Assembly (NCBI GenBank): GCA_018968885.1
Contig: JAGWZK010000003.1
Span: forward strand, 62,001 to 126,000
DNA: 64,000 nucleotides
Direction of reading: 5' to 3'
Source: Planctomycetota bacterium
GTDB taxonomy: Bacteria > Planctomycetota > Phycisphaerae > Phycisphaerales > UBA1924
Under the pieces are notes generated by a model. That model had not been told where the DNA came from and searched no databases. It was given only the letters and a program-made list of their open reading frames with translations. Position numbers and translations under genes: made by a program. Position 1 is the first letter of the stretch, and every line of letters starts with the position of its first letter. Positions 9,108 through 18,600 of the stretch are shown here, piece after piece.

Positions 9108-10295
9108 ATGGGACACGGATCCAAGCACAAGTCAGATTCCTCCGCCTCGACCTCCGGCCACGTCAACCTCGACCCTGATCAGAAGCACGATCCACACGCA
9201 ACGCGTTTCGGCAAGTTTCTCCAGGCCGCCATCACCCTCAAGGCCTCCGACCTCATCATGAAGACGGACCAGCCGCCAAAGCTGCGCGTCCGCGGCTCAC
9301 TCAAGCCCCTGGACACGCCCCCCATCTCGATGGAAGAGTTCATCTCCATCGCCAAGCACATTCTCTCTGACGAACAATTCGAAGACCTGCACAAATTCGG
9401 CTCGGTCGACTTTGCCTACGACTTTGACAAGCACAATCGCTTCCGCGTCAACCTCTTCCAGGCCCGCGGCAAGCTCTCCGTCGCCGCCCGACTCATCACC
9501 AGCCATATCCGCCGCTTTGATGAGCTCTACCTCCCCCCAATCATGAGCGACATCGCCATGCAGCCCAACGGCATCGTGCTCCTCTGCGGCGTGACCGGCT
9601 CGGGTAAGTCGACCACCATCGCGGCCATGCTCGATTACGTCAACGAGCGCAAGCCCGTGCACATCGTCACCATCGAAGACCCCATCGAATACATCTTCGA
9701 AGACAAAAAGGCCACAATCAACCAGCGTGAAATCGGCATCGACTGCCTGGATTTCAAGATCGCCCTCCGCGCGCTTGTGCGTGAAAATCCCGACATCGTG
9801 CTCGTCGGCGAAATGCGCGACAACGAGACGTTTCACGCCGCGCTCCACGCCGCCGAAACCGGCCACTTGGTTTACGGGACCATCCACGCCTCCAGCACGA
9901 CGCAGTGCTTCAGCCGTATTTACGGTCTCTTTGATCAGGAAGAAGTGGACGGCGTCCGCCGCATCCTCGCCTACCAGATGCGCGCCTTTGTGTATCAGAA
10001 GCTGCTTCCCACCCTGCACGAAAACATCCACCGCATCCCCGCGCTGGAAATTCTCATCAACAACGCCGTGGTGCGCAAGTTCATCCTCGAACAGCGCGAA
10101 GGTGAAATTCGCGAATACCTCCGCGCCATCGAAGCTCGCCAGCAGGGCAACATCGACTTCAACGACTCGTTGGTCGAGCTGGTGGAAAAGGAGTTCATCC
10201 ACATCCGCGTCGCCGAGGAAGTCTCCCCCAACGTGGAAGACTTCCGCATGCAGATGCGCAAGAACTCCGGCAAGGCCCCCGTCGGCTCGCGCTGA
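9108..10295 (+). CDS. pilT: PilT-like twitching/secretion ATPase
   Basis: 395 residues, preceded by CGGAG. Secretion ATPase of the PilT subfamily, which powers type IV pilus retraction or related filament systems at the cytoplasmic membrane. N-terminal PAS-like domain at about 35-140 (LKASDLIMKTDQPPKLRVRG). In the RecA-like domain: Walker A GVTGSGKST (161-169), Asp box (IVTIEDPIEYIF), Walker B LVGEMRD (232-238) and His box TGHLVYGTIHASS (251-263). All catalytic elements are intact. The TPDRI-like end of classic PilT is not conserved, so the exact system is uncertain. The degenerate GspE-like gene and a CvpA-like gene follow on the same strand. Confidence 0.9.
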   Translation: MGHGSKHKSDSSASTSGHVNLDPDQKHDPHATRFGKFLQAAITLKASDLIMKTDQPPKLRVRGSLKPLDTPPISMEEFISIAKHILSDEQFEDLHKFGSVDFAYDFDKHNRFRVNLFQARGKLSVAARLITSHIRRFDELYLPPIMSDIAMQPNGIVLLCGVTGSGKSTTIAAMLDYVNERKPVHIVTIEDPIEYIFEDKKATINQREIGIDCLDFKIALRALVRENPDIVLVGEMRDNETFHAALHAAETGHLVYGTIHASSTTQCFSRIYGLFDQEEVDGVRRILAYQMRAFVYQKLLPTLHENIHRIPALEILINNAVVRKFILEQREGEIREYLRAIEARQQGNIDFNDSLVELVEKEFIHIRVAEEVSPNVEDFRMQMRKNSGKAPVGSR

Positions 10296-10592
10296 TTTTC
10301 GAGCCGCTCGCAAACACCGGGGAACACTCCGGGCTTTCCGCCGTATTCGATCACCGAACAAATCACGATTTACTGCCGGTATGGGGTAAAGACCGGACTC
10401 TCTCTGCCCTGCATTCTGCTACCCTGTCATGTTCCGGGGTGTTCCCCCGGAAACCGCCCACTCGTGGGACGATTCGATCGGACCCGGCCATGCCGAACCG
10501 ATTGGCCCGGGCGGCGACACTTCTGACTCGATCTGCTGCCACTTTGATGCATCACTTCTGATCATCCAAGGTGGCTGGGAGTGGTTTCATCG

Positions 10593-12389
10593 ATGGATCA
10601 GCACGCGTTGACTCTGGGACTCATCCCCAACCTGTCGTTCATGCCCACCCTCGCCGAAGCCGCGACCCTTGTGTCATGGTGGAAGCCACTCCTCCTTGTC
10701 GCGCCCATGGTGCCGTGGGGCATGATCTGTGCCAAGCAGTTCGACAAGTTCATGGCGATGTTCCACCTCTCGCGCGAGAAGTGGAACCTCATCAACCTGG
10801 TCTGGGGCACCAGCGCGTTCCTCATCGCACTTCTCATGCCCATCCATGCCTGGTGGGGCATCTTCGTGAGCTTTGCCGTCCTCTGTCTTCTGCTGGCTGC
10901 CAATATCTTCGTCTGCCTCAACGCCATCAATAAAGACGATCGCATCCCCAAGGGCAAGGAACTCAAGCTCTTTGATAACTCCGCTGCCAAGTCCGCTGCG
11001 GCTAAGAAATCCGCAGCCAAGAACCTGGGTACCAGCGAGCTTGTCCTGCGCATGCCCGACAAGCAGACGATTCCCGTCCCTGCCAAAGACTCTCCCGATT
11101 TCCCCGTCCGCACCGCAGCCGAAGCCCTCTACCTCAAAGCCGTCGCGCAGCGCGCTGCTCAGGTCGATCTGGTCCCCGGTCAGCCCTTCAACGGCCAGCC
11201 CGGATACGTCGTCACGTACTTCATCGACAGCGTCAAGCAACAGGGCGATGCCATGGCCGCGGCCGATGCCGTCAAGATCATCGATCTGTGGAAGTCTGCC
11301 GCCAAGCTCGACATCAACGACCGCCGTAAGCGCCTCGTCGGCGATTGCCGCGTGGAGAAAGGCACTGAGAATCGCCCGGTCCGCATCGTGACCATGGGCA
11401 CCACTGCCGGTCAACGCCTCACCATTCTCATTGATCCTGAAAAGCAGGTCACACGCAAGTTCCCCGATCTGGGCCTGACCGAGCCCCAGCAGGCCGAGCT
11501 CGACGCCCTCATTACCGATGGCAAGGGCGTCGTTCTTCTGGCTGCTCCGCCGGATCAGGGACGCACCACCACCCTCTACACCATCGTCCGCAAGCACGAC
11601 GCCTATACCAGCAACGTGCAGACTGTGGAAATGGATATCCAGGCCTCTCTCGAAGGTGCCCGCCAGAACAAGTTCGAAGCCGGCCAGGCCGACGGTCCTG
11701 AATATTCCACGATGGTTCGCTCCATCCTCCGCCGCGACCCAGACGTTGTCGCTGTGGCCGAGCTTCCCGACGCCAACACCGCCAAGGAAATCGCCAAGGC
11801 CGATCAGGAACGCACGCGCATCTATCTCTCGATCTCTTCTGAAAACGCTCTCGCCGCCATTCAGGGATATGTGCAGGCCGTCGGTGATCCCGATCTCGCC
11901 TCTAAGTCCCTCCGCGGCGTTGTCGCGCAACGCCTCATCCGTCGCCTCTGCGGCAACTGCAAGCAGGCCTACCAACCTTCCCCCGACATGCTCAAGAAGC
12001 TCGGCCTCCCCGCCGACAAGGTTCCCCAACTCTTCAAGAAGGGTGGCCAGGTCCTCCTCAAGAACAACAAAATGGAGACCTGCCCCGGCTGTGCCGGCGT
12101 CGGCTACTACGGAGCCGAAGGCGTCTTTGAGGTCTACATGCTCACCGATGCGGCTCGCGCAGCCATCAAGGCCAAGGACTTCAACGCCCTCAAGGCCGAG
12201 TTGCGTAAGAAGCAACTCCCCGGCATTCAGCAGGTCGCCCTCAAGAAGGCCGTCGATGGCATCACCAGCGTCGAGGAAGTGATGCGCATCTCCGAACCCG
12301 TCACCCAGACCAAGCCCAGCACCCCCAATCCTGAGGCCAAGCCCGCGGCACCCGCCGCAGCGGCTGCTCAGGCACCGGCCAAGAAGTAA
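10593..12389 (+). CDS. GspE/PilB-like protein with N-terminal membrane helices and a degenerate ATPase core
   Basis: 598 residues from the ATG at 10593 (a GTG at 10581 adds four). Three hydrophobic segments lie at about 25-45, 70-88 and 92-110, unusual for this cytoplasmic family. A GspE-like fold follows (about 170-560). The Walker A position reads APPDQGRT: the invariant lysine is Arg324 and the first glycine is lost. The Walker B region keeps DVVAVAELPD with Glu390. The His box is replaced by RTRIYLSISSEN. The zinc tetracysteine is kept (CGNC at 453-456, CPGC at 497-500), followed by GVGYYGAEGVFEVYML, equivalent to the usual GRTGIYE segment. The tail is Ala/Pro-rich. Probably a membrane-tethered, catalytically impaired partner of an active ATPase; that role is inference. 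Confidence 0.8.
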   Translation: MDQHALTLGLIPNLSFMPTLAEAATLVSWWKPLLLVAPMVPWGMICAKQFDKFMAMFHLSREKWNLINLVWGTSAFLIALLMPIHAWWGIFVSFAVLCLLLAANIFVCLNAINKDDRIPKGKELKLFDNSAAKSAAAKKSAAKNLGTSELVLRMPDKQTIPVPAKDSPDFPVRTAAEALYLKAVAQRAAQVDLVPGQPFNGQPGYVVTYFIDSVKQQGDAMAAADAVKIIDLWKSAAKLDINDRRKRLVGDCRVEKGTENRPVRIVTMGTTAGQRLTILIDPEKQVTRKFPDLGLTEPQQAELDALITDGKGVVLLAAPPDQGRTTTLYTIVRKHDAYTSNVQTVEMDIQASLEGARQNKFEAGQADGPEYSTMVRSILRRDPDVVAVAELPDANTAKEIAKADQERTRIYLSISSENALAAIQGYVQAVGDPDLASKSLRGVVAQRLIRRLCGNCKQAYQPSPDMLKKLGLPADKVPQLFKKGGQVLLKNNKMETCPGCAGVGYYGAEGVFEVYMLTDAARAAIKAKDFNALKAELRKKQLPGIQQVALKKAVDGITSVEEVMRISEPVTQTKPSTPNPEAKPAAPAAAAAQAPAKK

Positions 12390-12493
12390 CAACGTCACCC
12401 ACCCCCCGACCCACCGGGAACTTTCTCAAACCCCGGCTGTTCAAGATTCAAAAGACTTTCGGCGGGATTGCCCCGCCTTGCGGAGTACGCGGC

Positions 12494-14299
12494 ATGATCA
12501 TCTCCCTCGTCGCCATCGCCATCACCGCTCTGGGCGGATACATCTGGCTCACACGTGGCTTCTACTCGGCCCTCCTCAACCTGGTCTGCACAGTCGCCGC
12601 CGGCGCCATCGCCTTCGGCCTGTGGGAGACCACATCCTACTTCTTCCTGGAGAATCTCCCCGACGGCTTCTTGAAGGATTCATCGTGGGCCTTGGGCCTC
12701 ATGCTCCCCTTCGCCATCGCCATGGCGATTCTCCGCGTGGCCGTCGATGGCATTCTGCGTGCCAACGTCAAATTGGTGCAAGCCGCCGACTACGTCGGTG
12801 GTGGACTCTGCGGAGCCATGTCCGGCCTCATCGTCGCCGGCATCACCATCATCTCCATGGGCTTTCTCCGTGCTGGCACCGACTTCCTCGATGCCACAAG
12901 CGTCAAGCAGGAACCCAGCGGCATCGTCCGCGACACGAGCGCGTTCTTTCCTGCCGATGCCTGGACCGGCAAGTTCTACTCCTACCTCTCACGCTCTTCC
13001 TTCCACACGGATTCCTCGCTCGCCACGCTGTACCCCAACATCGAGAACATCCCCGCATCCATGCGGATCACCGACGGTGAGGGGCGTGCCAAGGCCATCA
13101 TGCGCCCCAGCGATGCTTCTGTCGAGACGACCTACACCGTCTCAGGGGGCAACCTCAAAGAGCTCCTCACCGACAAGTGGCGCGAACGCGCCAACTCTGG
13201 CCCGCAAAAGGTCAAGATGGTCAGTGGCGACGACTACCCCCAGGGCAGCAAGCTCTTTGGCACCGTGGTGAAGTTCGAGTCCGGCTCGTTTGAAACCTTT
13301 GGTCAGCTCGTCATCGGCAACGGCGCCGTCCGCCTCCTTGCCGAAAACGCCAACGGTGAATCGCAGGACCTCTACCCCATCGCCGTCGCCACTACCGCCG
13401 AAGCCATTGACGAAAGAACCAAGAAGGCCAAGTACGGCCGCTTTGCCTTTGACTCCAGTGGCTTCTTCGTTGCCAGCAAGGGTGGCTCCACCGAAGTCAA
13501 GATGGCCTTTGAGTTCGTCGTCCCGAGCGACGTCACTCCCAAGTTCCTCTACATCCGCAACATCCGCATTCCCGTCAATGCTGAGCCCGACACCAAGTTT
13601 ACTTCCACTTCCATGCGTGACTCCGCCGTCGAAAGTGGCGGCATCTTCACCAAGGGCGGTGGTGGCGGTGGCGAGCTTGACAAGACCGGCATGGTCCTGG
13701 TCAAGTTTGCCCCCGGTAAGGAAGCCGTCACTCCTCCTCCGAACATGATGGCCAAGAACACCACCAGTTGGACGCTGCAGAAGGGCAGCACCACTGGCCT
13801 GGAAGTTCTCGACGATGGCAACCTCATCGTCTCAGGTGACGGCACCTTTGGCATGGATATCTTGAAGCAGATGCAGCGCAGCGGCATGGACCGCAAGCTC
13901 CGCGTCGAACGCCTCCAGGGCACCGACGACACCATCATCGTGCAGTACGACCTATCTCCCAACACCCCCGGCACGCAGGTGCACCTGGCTCTCCGCACCA
14001 TTCAGGAATCCAACCGCGACTCCGATGCACCTTGCTTGGTGGATACTCAGGGCAATCGCTACGCAGCTGTCGGCTTCATGTACGAAGACCGCGAACTCTG
14101 GCGTCTGCGTTACACCCCCGGCAAGCCCCTCGAAGGCACCTCAGAGATCCCTGCCATCTCCACCAGCCGCCCGGATCAGAAGATCACCCTGATCTTCCGC
14201 GTCAGCCGCAACGCCGCCATTCAGTACTTTGCCGTCGGCAACAAGGCCGTTGCTGAGTACCAGCCCATCTACACCTTCAAGGAAATGCAGAACCGCTGA
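12494..14299 (+). CDS. CvpA-like multi-pass membrane protein with large C-terminal domain
   Basis: 601 residues, start MIISLVAIAITALGG, with GCGGAG 9-10 nt upstream. Residues 1-145 hold four or five hydrophobic helices in an arrangement like CvpA-family proteins. The remaining 450 residues are soluble, beta-rich and contain a Gly-rich stretch (KGGGGGGELD, about 392-401). It follows the GspE-like gene by 104 nt on the same strand and ends at a strong terminator, so it may belong to the same transcription unit. I recognise no catalytic motif. A planctomycete-specific envelope protein is the best description. Confidence 0.75.
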   Translation: MIISLVAIAITALGGYIWLTRGFYSALLNLVCTVAAGAIAFGLWETTSYFFLENLPDGFLKDSSWALGLMLPFAIAMAILRVAVDGILRANVKLVQAADYVGGGLCGAMSGLIVAGITIISMGFLRAGTDFLDATSVKQEPSGIVRDTSAFFPADAWTGKFYSYLSRSSFHTDSSLATLYPNIENIPASMRITDGEGRAKAIMRPSDASVETTYTVSGGNLKELLTDKWRERANSGPQKVKMVSGDDYPQGSKLFGTVVKFESGSFETFGQLVIGNGAVRLLAENANGESQDLYPIAVATTAEAIDERTKKAKYGRFAFDSSGFFVASKGGSTEVKMAFEFVVPSDVTPKFLYIRNIRIPVNAEPDTKFTSTSMRDSAVESGGIFTKGGGGGGELDKTGMVLVKFAPGKEAVTPPPNMMAKNTTSWTLQKGSTTGLEVLDDGNLIVSGDGTFGMDILKQMQRSGMDRKLRVERLQGTDDTIIVQYDLSPNTPGTQVHLALRTIQESNRDSDAPCLVDTQGNRYAAVGFMYEDRELWRLRYTPGKPLEGTSEIPAISTSRPDQKITLIFRVSRNAAIQYFAVGNKAVAEYQPIYTFKEMQNR

Positions 14300-14321
14300 T
14301 CGCACTGAACCTTGTTCGATG

Positions 14322-14356
14322 AAGAAAGGCACCGAGTCATGCTCGGTGCCTTTCTT
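14322..14356 (+). terminator. Intrinsic terminator, possibly shared by convergent genes
   Basis: 15-bp perfect stem (AAGAAAGGCACCGAG and its complement) with a 5-base loop, then GTTTTT on the plus strand. It is 22 bases after the CvpA-like gene and 25 bases from the 3' end of the convergent secreted-protein gene. Confidence 0.9.
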
Positions 14357-14380
14357 GTTTTTCACACGACCCGATTTGGC

Positions 14381-15340
14381 TCAGCGCTTCCGTCGCAGCG
14401 CCACCAGTCCCGCCAAGCCCAGCATCGCTGCACCCGGCGTTGGGATCAAAACACCGTTGGCATTCAACGTGCTCGTCCCGGTAATCGACGACTCGATTCG
14501 ACTCAGCGTCAGATCCATCAGCACATTCGCGGTGCCACCCGGGGGCAACACTGTGGGCAAGCCAAAGGGAATCTGCGGCAGGGGCTGATTCACATCCTGC
14601 CCATTCTCAAACGTCACCGGCTGCACACTGGTGATGCTCGCCGTGTTTCCCGGGCCCAACGTGATCGTGCCGCTGATCACCAGCGGTGCCGGTGTCCCCG
14701 GCAGATCAAAGACATTTCCGAGTAAGTCAAAGCTCGCGCTCAGCGTCACGATCGGAGCGACTGTGAACTCAAACACATTCGCGCTCACCTGCGTCAAAGT
14801 GCCAAGCGATCCCGCGCCCACCTGCGTAGCCGTCAACGCCGTCACCTCGGCCTCGCCAAAGGGGATCGTCACCGGAATTCCACCCGGATAGGTGCTCGAG
14901 GGATTCCGCGTGCGAAACGATTCATAATTGAAGACCACACTCGCTGGCAGACGCAGCCGTCCCGAGGCCAGGTAATCGGCAACCAGCCCATCCATACTCG
15001 CGGTACCCGCCTCGATGTCAATCGTCATGCCAAAGCCGCCGCTGGTGCGGCTGGCCGTCGTCCCCGACAATTGCCCCGTCACGCCCACGTTCACCGCCAC
15101 GTTCTCTGTCGCCCCAAACGACCCGAACAACCCCGGCTTGGTTCGCGTCCCCTCCGGATTGGTGTCGGCGTTGTAATCACCGATCAGTGTGCCACTGGTC
15201 ACGATGCGATTGGTCACCGTCGCGTTCAGCCCGCTGGTGGGCTGGTGGATCTCAAACTGGTAGGCCAATGGCGCTGCGCACGCCGACGCTGCCACAAATC
15301 CACACACGCTCATCATCACCACGATCTGCAGATTCTTCAT
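14381..15340 (-). CDS. Secreted protein with PEP-CTERM-like sorting tail
   Basis: 319 residues from MKNLQIVVMMSVCGFVAASACAAP, a typical signal peptide with cleavage near residue 24. The frame is open to 15541, but the extension lacks protein character; Met at 15358 is an alternative. The body is Thr/Gly/Val-rich beta-type sequence with no known domain. The tail PTPGAAMLGLAGLVALRRKR is a variant exosortase-type sorting signal common in Phycisphaerae: a Pro-Gly motif, a hydrophobic helix and an Arg cluster. It is expected to be exported and anchored or processed at the cell envelope. No exosortase gene is in the window. Confidence 0.8.
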   Translation of the reverse strand: MKNLQIVVMMSVCGFVAASACAAPLAYQFEIHQPTSGLNATVTNRIVTSGTLIGDYNADTNPEGTRTKPGLFGSFGATENVAVNVGVTGQLSGTTASRTSGGFGMTIDIEAGTASMDGLVADYLASGRLRLPASVVFNYESFRTRNPSSTYPGGIPVTIPFGEAEVTALTATQVGAGSLGTLTQVSANVFEFTVAPIVTLSASFDLLGNVFDLPGTPAPLVISGTITLGPGNTASITSVQPVTFENGQDVNQPLPQIPFGLPTVLPPGGTANVLMDLTLSRIESSITGTSTLNANGVLIPTPGAAMLGLAGLVALRRKR

Positions 15341-15471
15341 GCCAGAAAGGTGCGCCATGCACGCCAAAACGCCAGCAAAGCGAGTTCCGGACATGCAAAA
15401 AGCACTTCTCGCGTTGCATTCACAACATTCTCGGACGACCACACTTTCAGTCAAGCACCGTTGAAAAAGCA

Positions 15472-15498
15472 CAAGGCCCACCGCGTGGGTGGGCCTTG
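15472..15498 (-). terminator. Intrinsic terminator of the HTH membrane protein gene
   Basis: 11-bp perfect stem CAAGGCCCACC / GGTGGGCCTTG with a 5-base loop. Read on the minus strand, it is followed by GCTTTTTCAAC. It lies 27 bases after the stop at 15525. Confidence 0.9.
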
Positions 15499-15524
15499 GA
15501 AGGGAATTCGCGTTGTGCTCCTGC

Positions 15525-16373
15525 TCAGCTCTTGCGGCCAATGACCCAGCCCAAGACGGCCGCGATCAGTGTCACGCCAAGCGCACCACCGGCAACCGCC
15601 ATCATGTTGGTGCCCAGGGTGTCGAGCAGCGAGCCGCCACCACTCATTGCCAGGAGCACCGCCACAAGACCCACGGCCAGTGCCACGATCATGCCCAGCG
15701 CTGCACCGCCGATCAGCCCCGACCCTGCGCCGTCGTACGGCTCAGACATCGCGGCGAGCAGCGGAGCGGGCGTCACGGCCTCAGCCGACGATGCACCTTC
15801 AAACATCTGCTCACCAGCCGGGGCCGCGGCAGCCGCGCCTGCCAGACCTGCGCCCGTGCCATAGGCATCGTTGATCGCGTTCACGCCCAAAGCCGAGTCG
15901 CCGGCCTCGCGCGTCGCATCGAGCAAGCCACTGCCACCCAGCGCCGAGCCACCCGCCATCGAAGGCGTCACTCGCGTCACTGCGGAGGGGTCTGCTTCTT
16001 CGGTCATTTCCGCTTCAAAGATGCTGATGCCGGTCTGCTCCTTGGGATTGGAATCGACCACCGGCACCGCCGAAGCCGAGGCCGCGTTGGCAGGAGCGAC
16101 ATCCACCTCACCCGAATCGGCGAGTTTGAGAATGTCGGACATGCTGCTGCCACCCTTGGAAGCGCCGCTGCCACCAGCCGAGCTGCCTCCAGCCACGCCG
16201 TAGGAGGAACCGCCAGACTCTGCGAGCAGATCCACCTGCTCGGCCTTGAACATCAACCGATCACGATCGCGAAACTCGGACAACTGTCCGGATTCGACCA
16301 TCTGCTTCACTTCGGCCTCGCTCTTGCCCAGCTTGGCACCGGCCTCTTCGATCGTGTAGAACATCTTGGCCAT
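15525..16373 (-). CDS. Excisionase/MerR-like HTH protein with C-terminal membrane helices
   Basis: 282 residues. The N-terminal 55 residues match the HTH_17 (excisionase-like) winged-helix pattern: MFYTIEEAGAKLGKSEAEV, then SGQLSEFRDRDRLMFKAEQVDLL. Residues about 55-205 are Ala/Gly/Ser/Glu-rich and look disordered. Two C-terminal hydrophobic helices (about 220-242 and 256-278) would tether it to the membrane. The architecture is a DNA- or protein-binding head on a flexible membrane-anchored stalk. It has its own terminator. Function unknown; a membrane-bound regulator is possible. Confidence 0.75.
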   Translation of the reverse strand: MAKMFYTIEEAGAKLGKSEAEVKQMVESGQLSEFRDRDRLMFKAEQVDLLAESGGSSYGVAGGSSAGGSGASKGGSSMSDILKLADSGEVDVAPANAASASAVPVVDSNPKEQTGISIFEAEMTEEADPSAVTRVTPSMAGGSALGGSGLLDATREAGDSALGVNAINDAYGTGAGLAGAAAAAPAGEQMFEGASSAEAVTPAPLLAAMSEPYDGAGSGLIGGAALGMIVALAVGLVAVLLAMSGGGSLLDTLGTNMMAVAGGALGVTLIAAVLGWVIGRKS

Positions 16374-16521
16374 GAAACTGAACTCCTAGGGTCGCCCCAC
16401 CACTGTCTACCTGCGAACGCCGCCGCCGGTCGCACACGATCGGCCCGACGTTCGAGGGAACCATCCTAGCGATATTCTCCCTCCTCTGCCCTTGAATCCG
16501 TTCTGACCATTCCAGCCAACC

Positions 16522-17499
16522 GTGTTCTCAAACCCTTCCAATTCCCAAACCACTTCACCCCTCTCAACCTCGACGGGTGTTTGGCTCCCCTCTGCCTCGC
16601 CTGCCCCACTCACTCCGCCACGCTTGGACATTTCCGCCGATCACGTCTCAAGCGTGGGTACGCCACGCATTCCGCACCCACCGGCGCCCATCGAAGTCAT
16701 CGACATCTCCCTCCCCACCCTCCCCGCCGCGCTCAATGGCGTCCGCATTCTCCACATCACCGATCAGCACGTCCGTCGGGGCCGGCCCCTCACCCCCGTC
16801 CTCCGTGCCGCCATCCTCGCCATCGAAACCGTCGTCGTCGATCTGGTCGTTCTCACCGGCGACTTCATGACCAAGAAAACCGACGCCGCCAGTGCCCTGC
16901 AATCGCTGCACACCCTGACCCACTCGTGGCGGCGGCACTCGCGCCCTCCCCCCGCTTTTGCCATCACCGGCAATCACGACTCTTCACGCTTTGCGCAACT
17001 AGCCCGCGAGGCCTCTGCCAAAGGCGACCTTCCCATTCACTTTCTTGGCCCCAAAGGTCACGTGCAGCGCCTTCCCGGTCGCGACGCTTCCATCGCGCTC
17101 CTGGGCTCTTCATTTCCCGAAGACCTGGTTGACATCGCGTTGCACATCGACCCCTTCAATCCCACCTGCTTTCCACTCACGCTCGCGCATTACCCCACCG
17201 AGATCTTCGCCGCCGCGGCATTGCAGCTTCCCCTCCTCCTCACCGGCCATACCCACGGCGGGCAGTTCCGCCTTTCGCCTCGCCACATTCCGCACACCTC
17301 CTGCGACATGCCGGGACGACTGGGAAGTGGCATGTTGCGTCTGAAAAACACCCTCTGCTGCGTCTCTCGCGGCTTAGGCACCGCGATGATTGATCTCCGC
17401 GTCATGTGCCCGCCGCAGATTCCGCTGTATGTCCTTTCCCGCGGACCGCTTCCTGCGACGCTTGATCCCAATCACATTGTCAAGGTGAGGGAGTGGTAG
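16522..17499 (+). CDS. Calcineurin-like metallophosphoesterase
   Basis: 325 residues. Metal-dependent phosphoesterase fold with all motifs: HITDQH (DxH, about 78-83), VLTGDFM (GDxx), ITGNHDS (GNHD, about 149-153) and LLTGHTHGGQ near 240. The last motif resembles YkuE/LpxH-type membrane-associated enzymes. The first 55 residues are Ser/Pro/Thr-rich and may be a linker or an over-long start. No membrane helix is obvious. The substrate cannot be told from sequence. The neighbouring permease gene is convergent, 57 bases away. Confidence 0.88.
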   Translation: MFSNPSNSQTTSPLSTSTGVWLPSASPAPLTPPRLDISADHVSSVGTPRIPHPPAPIEVIDISLPTLPAALNGVRILHITDQHVRRGRPLTPVLRAAILAIETVVVDLVVLTGDFMTKKTDAASALQSLHTLTHSWRRHSRPPPAFAITGNHDSSRFAQLAREASAKGDLPIHFLGPKGHVQRLPGRDASIALLGSSFPEDLVDIALHIDPFNPTCFPLTLAHYPTEIFAAAALQLPLLLTGHTHGGQFRLSPRHIPHTSCDMPGRLGSGMLRLKNTLCCVSRGLGTAMIDLRVMCPPQIPLYVLSRGPLPATLDPNHIVKVREW

Positions 17500-17556
17500 G
17501 TGTCGAAGGAACGCTATGTCGTTGAGGTGTGCCTGCCTGCATACCCAAAGATGAAC

Positions 17557-18600
17557 TCATGCGATCCTTGGGTCAACCCAGCGATACAGCACATCCACCA
17601 CCAGATTGAAAAGAATCAGCATCGTCGAATACACCAGCACCACACCGATGATGAGAAACAGGTCCTTGTTCTGCACCGCGTTGACAAAGTGCTGACCCAA
17701 TCCCGGCACTCTGAACACTCGCTCGACCACAAAGCTCCCCGTCATCGCCAGCGCGGTCGCCGGGCCCAGATAACTCAACACCGGCAGAAAGGCATTCTTG
17801 AGCGCGTGTTTGAGAACGACATCACGTTCACTCAACCCCTTGGCGCGTGCCGTTCGCACATAATCGCTCTGTATTTCCTGCACCATGCCCAGTCGTGTCA
17901 ATCGCGCGATGTACGCAGCGAAGCCCAGGGAAAGTGTCAACGACGGCAGGATCAATGCACGCAGCGTTCCCCACTCTCCCACCGGCAGGATCGGCCACCA
18001 CACACTGAATGTCAAAAGCAGCACCGTGCCAATCACAAACGTGGGAAGACTGATGCCGATCAGCGACAGCCCCAGCGTCAGAGCATCTAGTGCTGATCCG
18101 GGCTTCACCGCGCCGATCACCCCTGCGCCCACGCCGATCACGGTCGCCAGCACAATCGAGAGAAGACCCAGCGTCATCGACACTGGCAGCGACTCAGCGA
18201 TGATTTCATTCACACGTCGATCGCGATACTGCAGCGAAGGGCCAAGATCAAATACGCGGCGCTCTGGCACCGGCAGACCATTCGTACGCGCTGCATCATC
18301 CTGCCGCGACCACTCCTGACTGCGCTCTTGGCCTTGCTGGGTGATCCCCACGCGTGCATCAAGCCAATTCCAACCCGAGGCGCTGGCAAGATAACTGCGA
18401 TAGAAAGAACCGAATGAATCCAGGTTGTATTGAGCGCGCATCTGCTGACGCACCTCGGCTGGTGGGCGGCGTGCCTCCGGCCCTTCCAACGGATCACCGG
18501 GAACTGCCCACGCCAGAATCAGTGTCAGCGTGTAGATCACACCGACGATCAGCGGCAGTTGCACGAGGCGCGAGATGCACAGACGCAGAATCGGATTCAC
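17557..18600 (-). CDS. ABC peptide transporter permease, DppB/OppB type
   Basis: 347 residues from a GTG at 18600 that overlaps the stop of the binding-protein gene as GTGA. The open frame extends upstream to 18804 but would run inside that gene. Six hydrophobic helices; the first is ISRLVQLPLIVGVIYTLTLI, and helices 2-6 surround the EAA loop DYVRTARAKGLSERDVVLKH, which contacts the ATPase. A periplasmic insertion of about 120 residues follows helix 1, as in other DppB proteins. It should form half of the membrane channel. DppC and ATPase genes are absent here; the next gene is convergent. Confidence 0.9.
   Translation of the reverse strand: MNPILRLCISRLVQLPLIVGVIYTLTLILAWAVPGDPLEGPEARRPPAEVRQQMRAQYNLDSFGSFYRSYLASASGWNWLDARVGITQQGQERSQEWSRQDDAARTNGLPVPERRVFDLGPSLQYRDRRVNEIIAESLPVSMTLGLLSIVLATVIGVGAGVIGAVKPGSALDALTLGLSLIGISLPTFVIGTVLLLTFSVWWPILPVGEWGTLRALILPSLTLSLGFAAYIARLTRLGMVQEIQSDYVRTARAKGLSERDVVLKHALKNAFLPVLSYLGPATALAMTGSFVVERVFRVPGLGQHFVNAVQNKDLFLIIGVVLVYSTMLILFNLVVDVLYRWVDPRIA

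Noticed and set aside
10674-12398. 574-residue open frame on the minus strand
   Set aside because: It is the antisense shadow of the GspE-like gene, which shows real family motifs; high GC at third positions keeps the opposite frame open.
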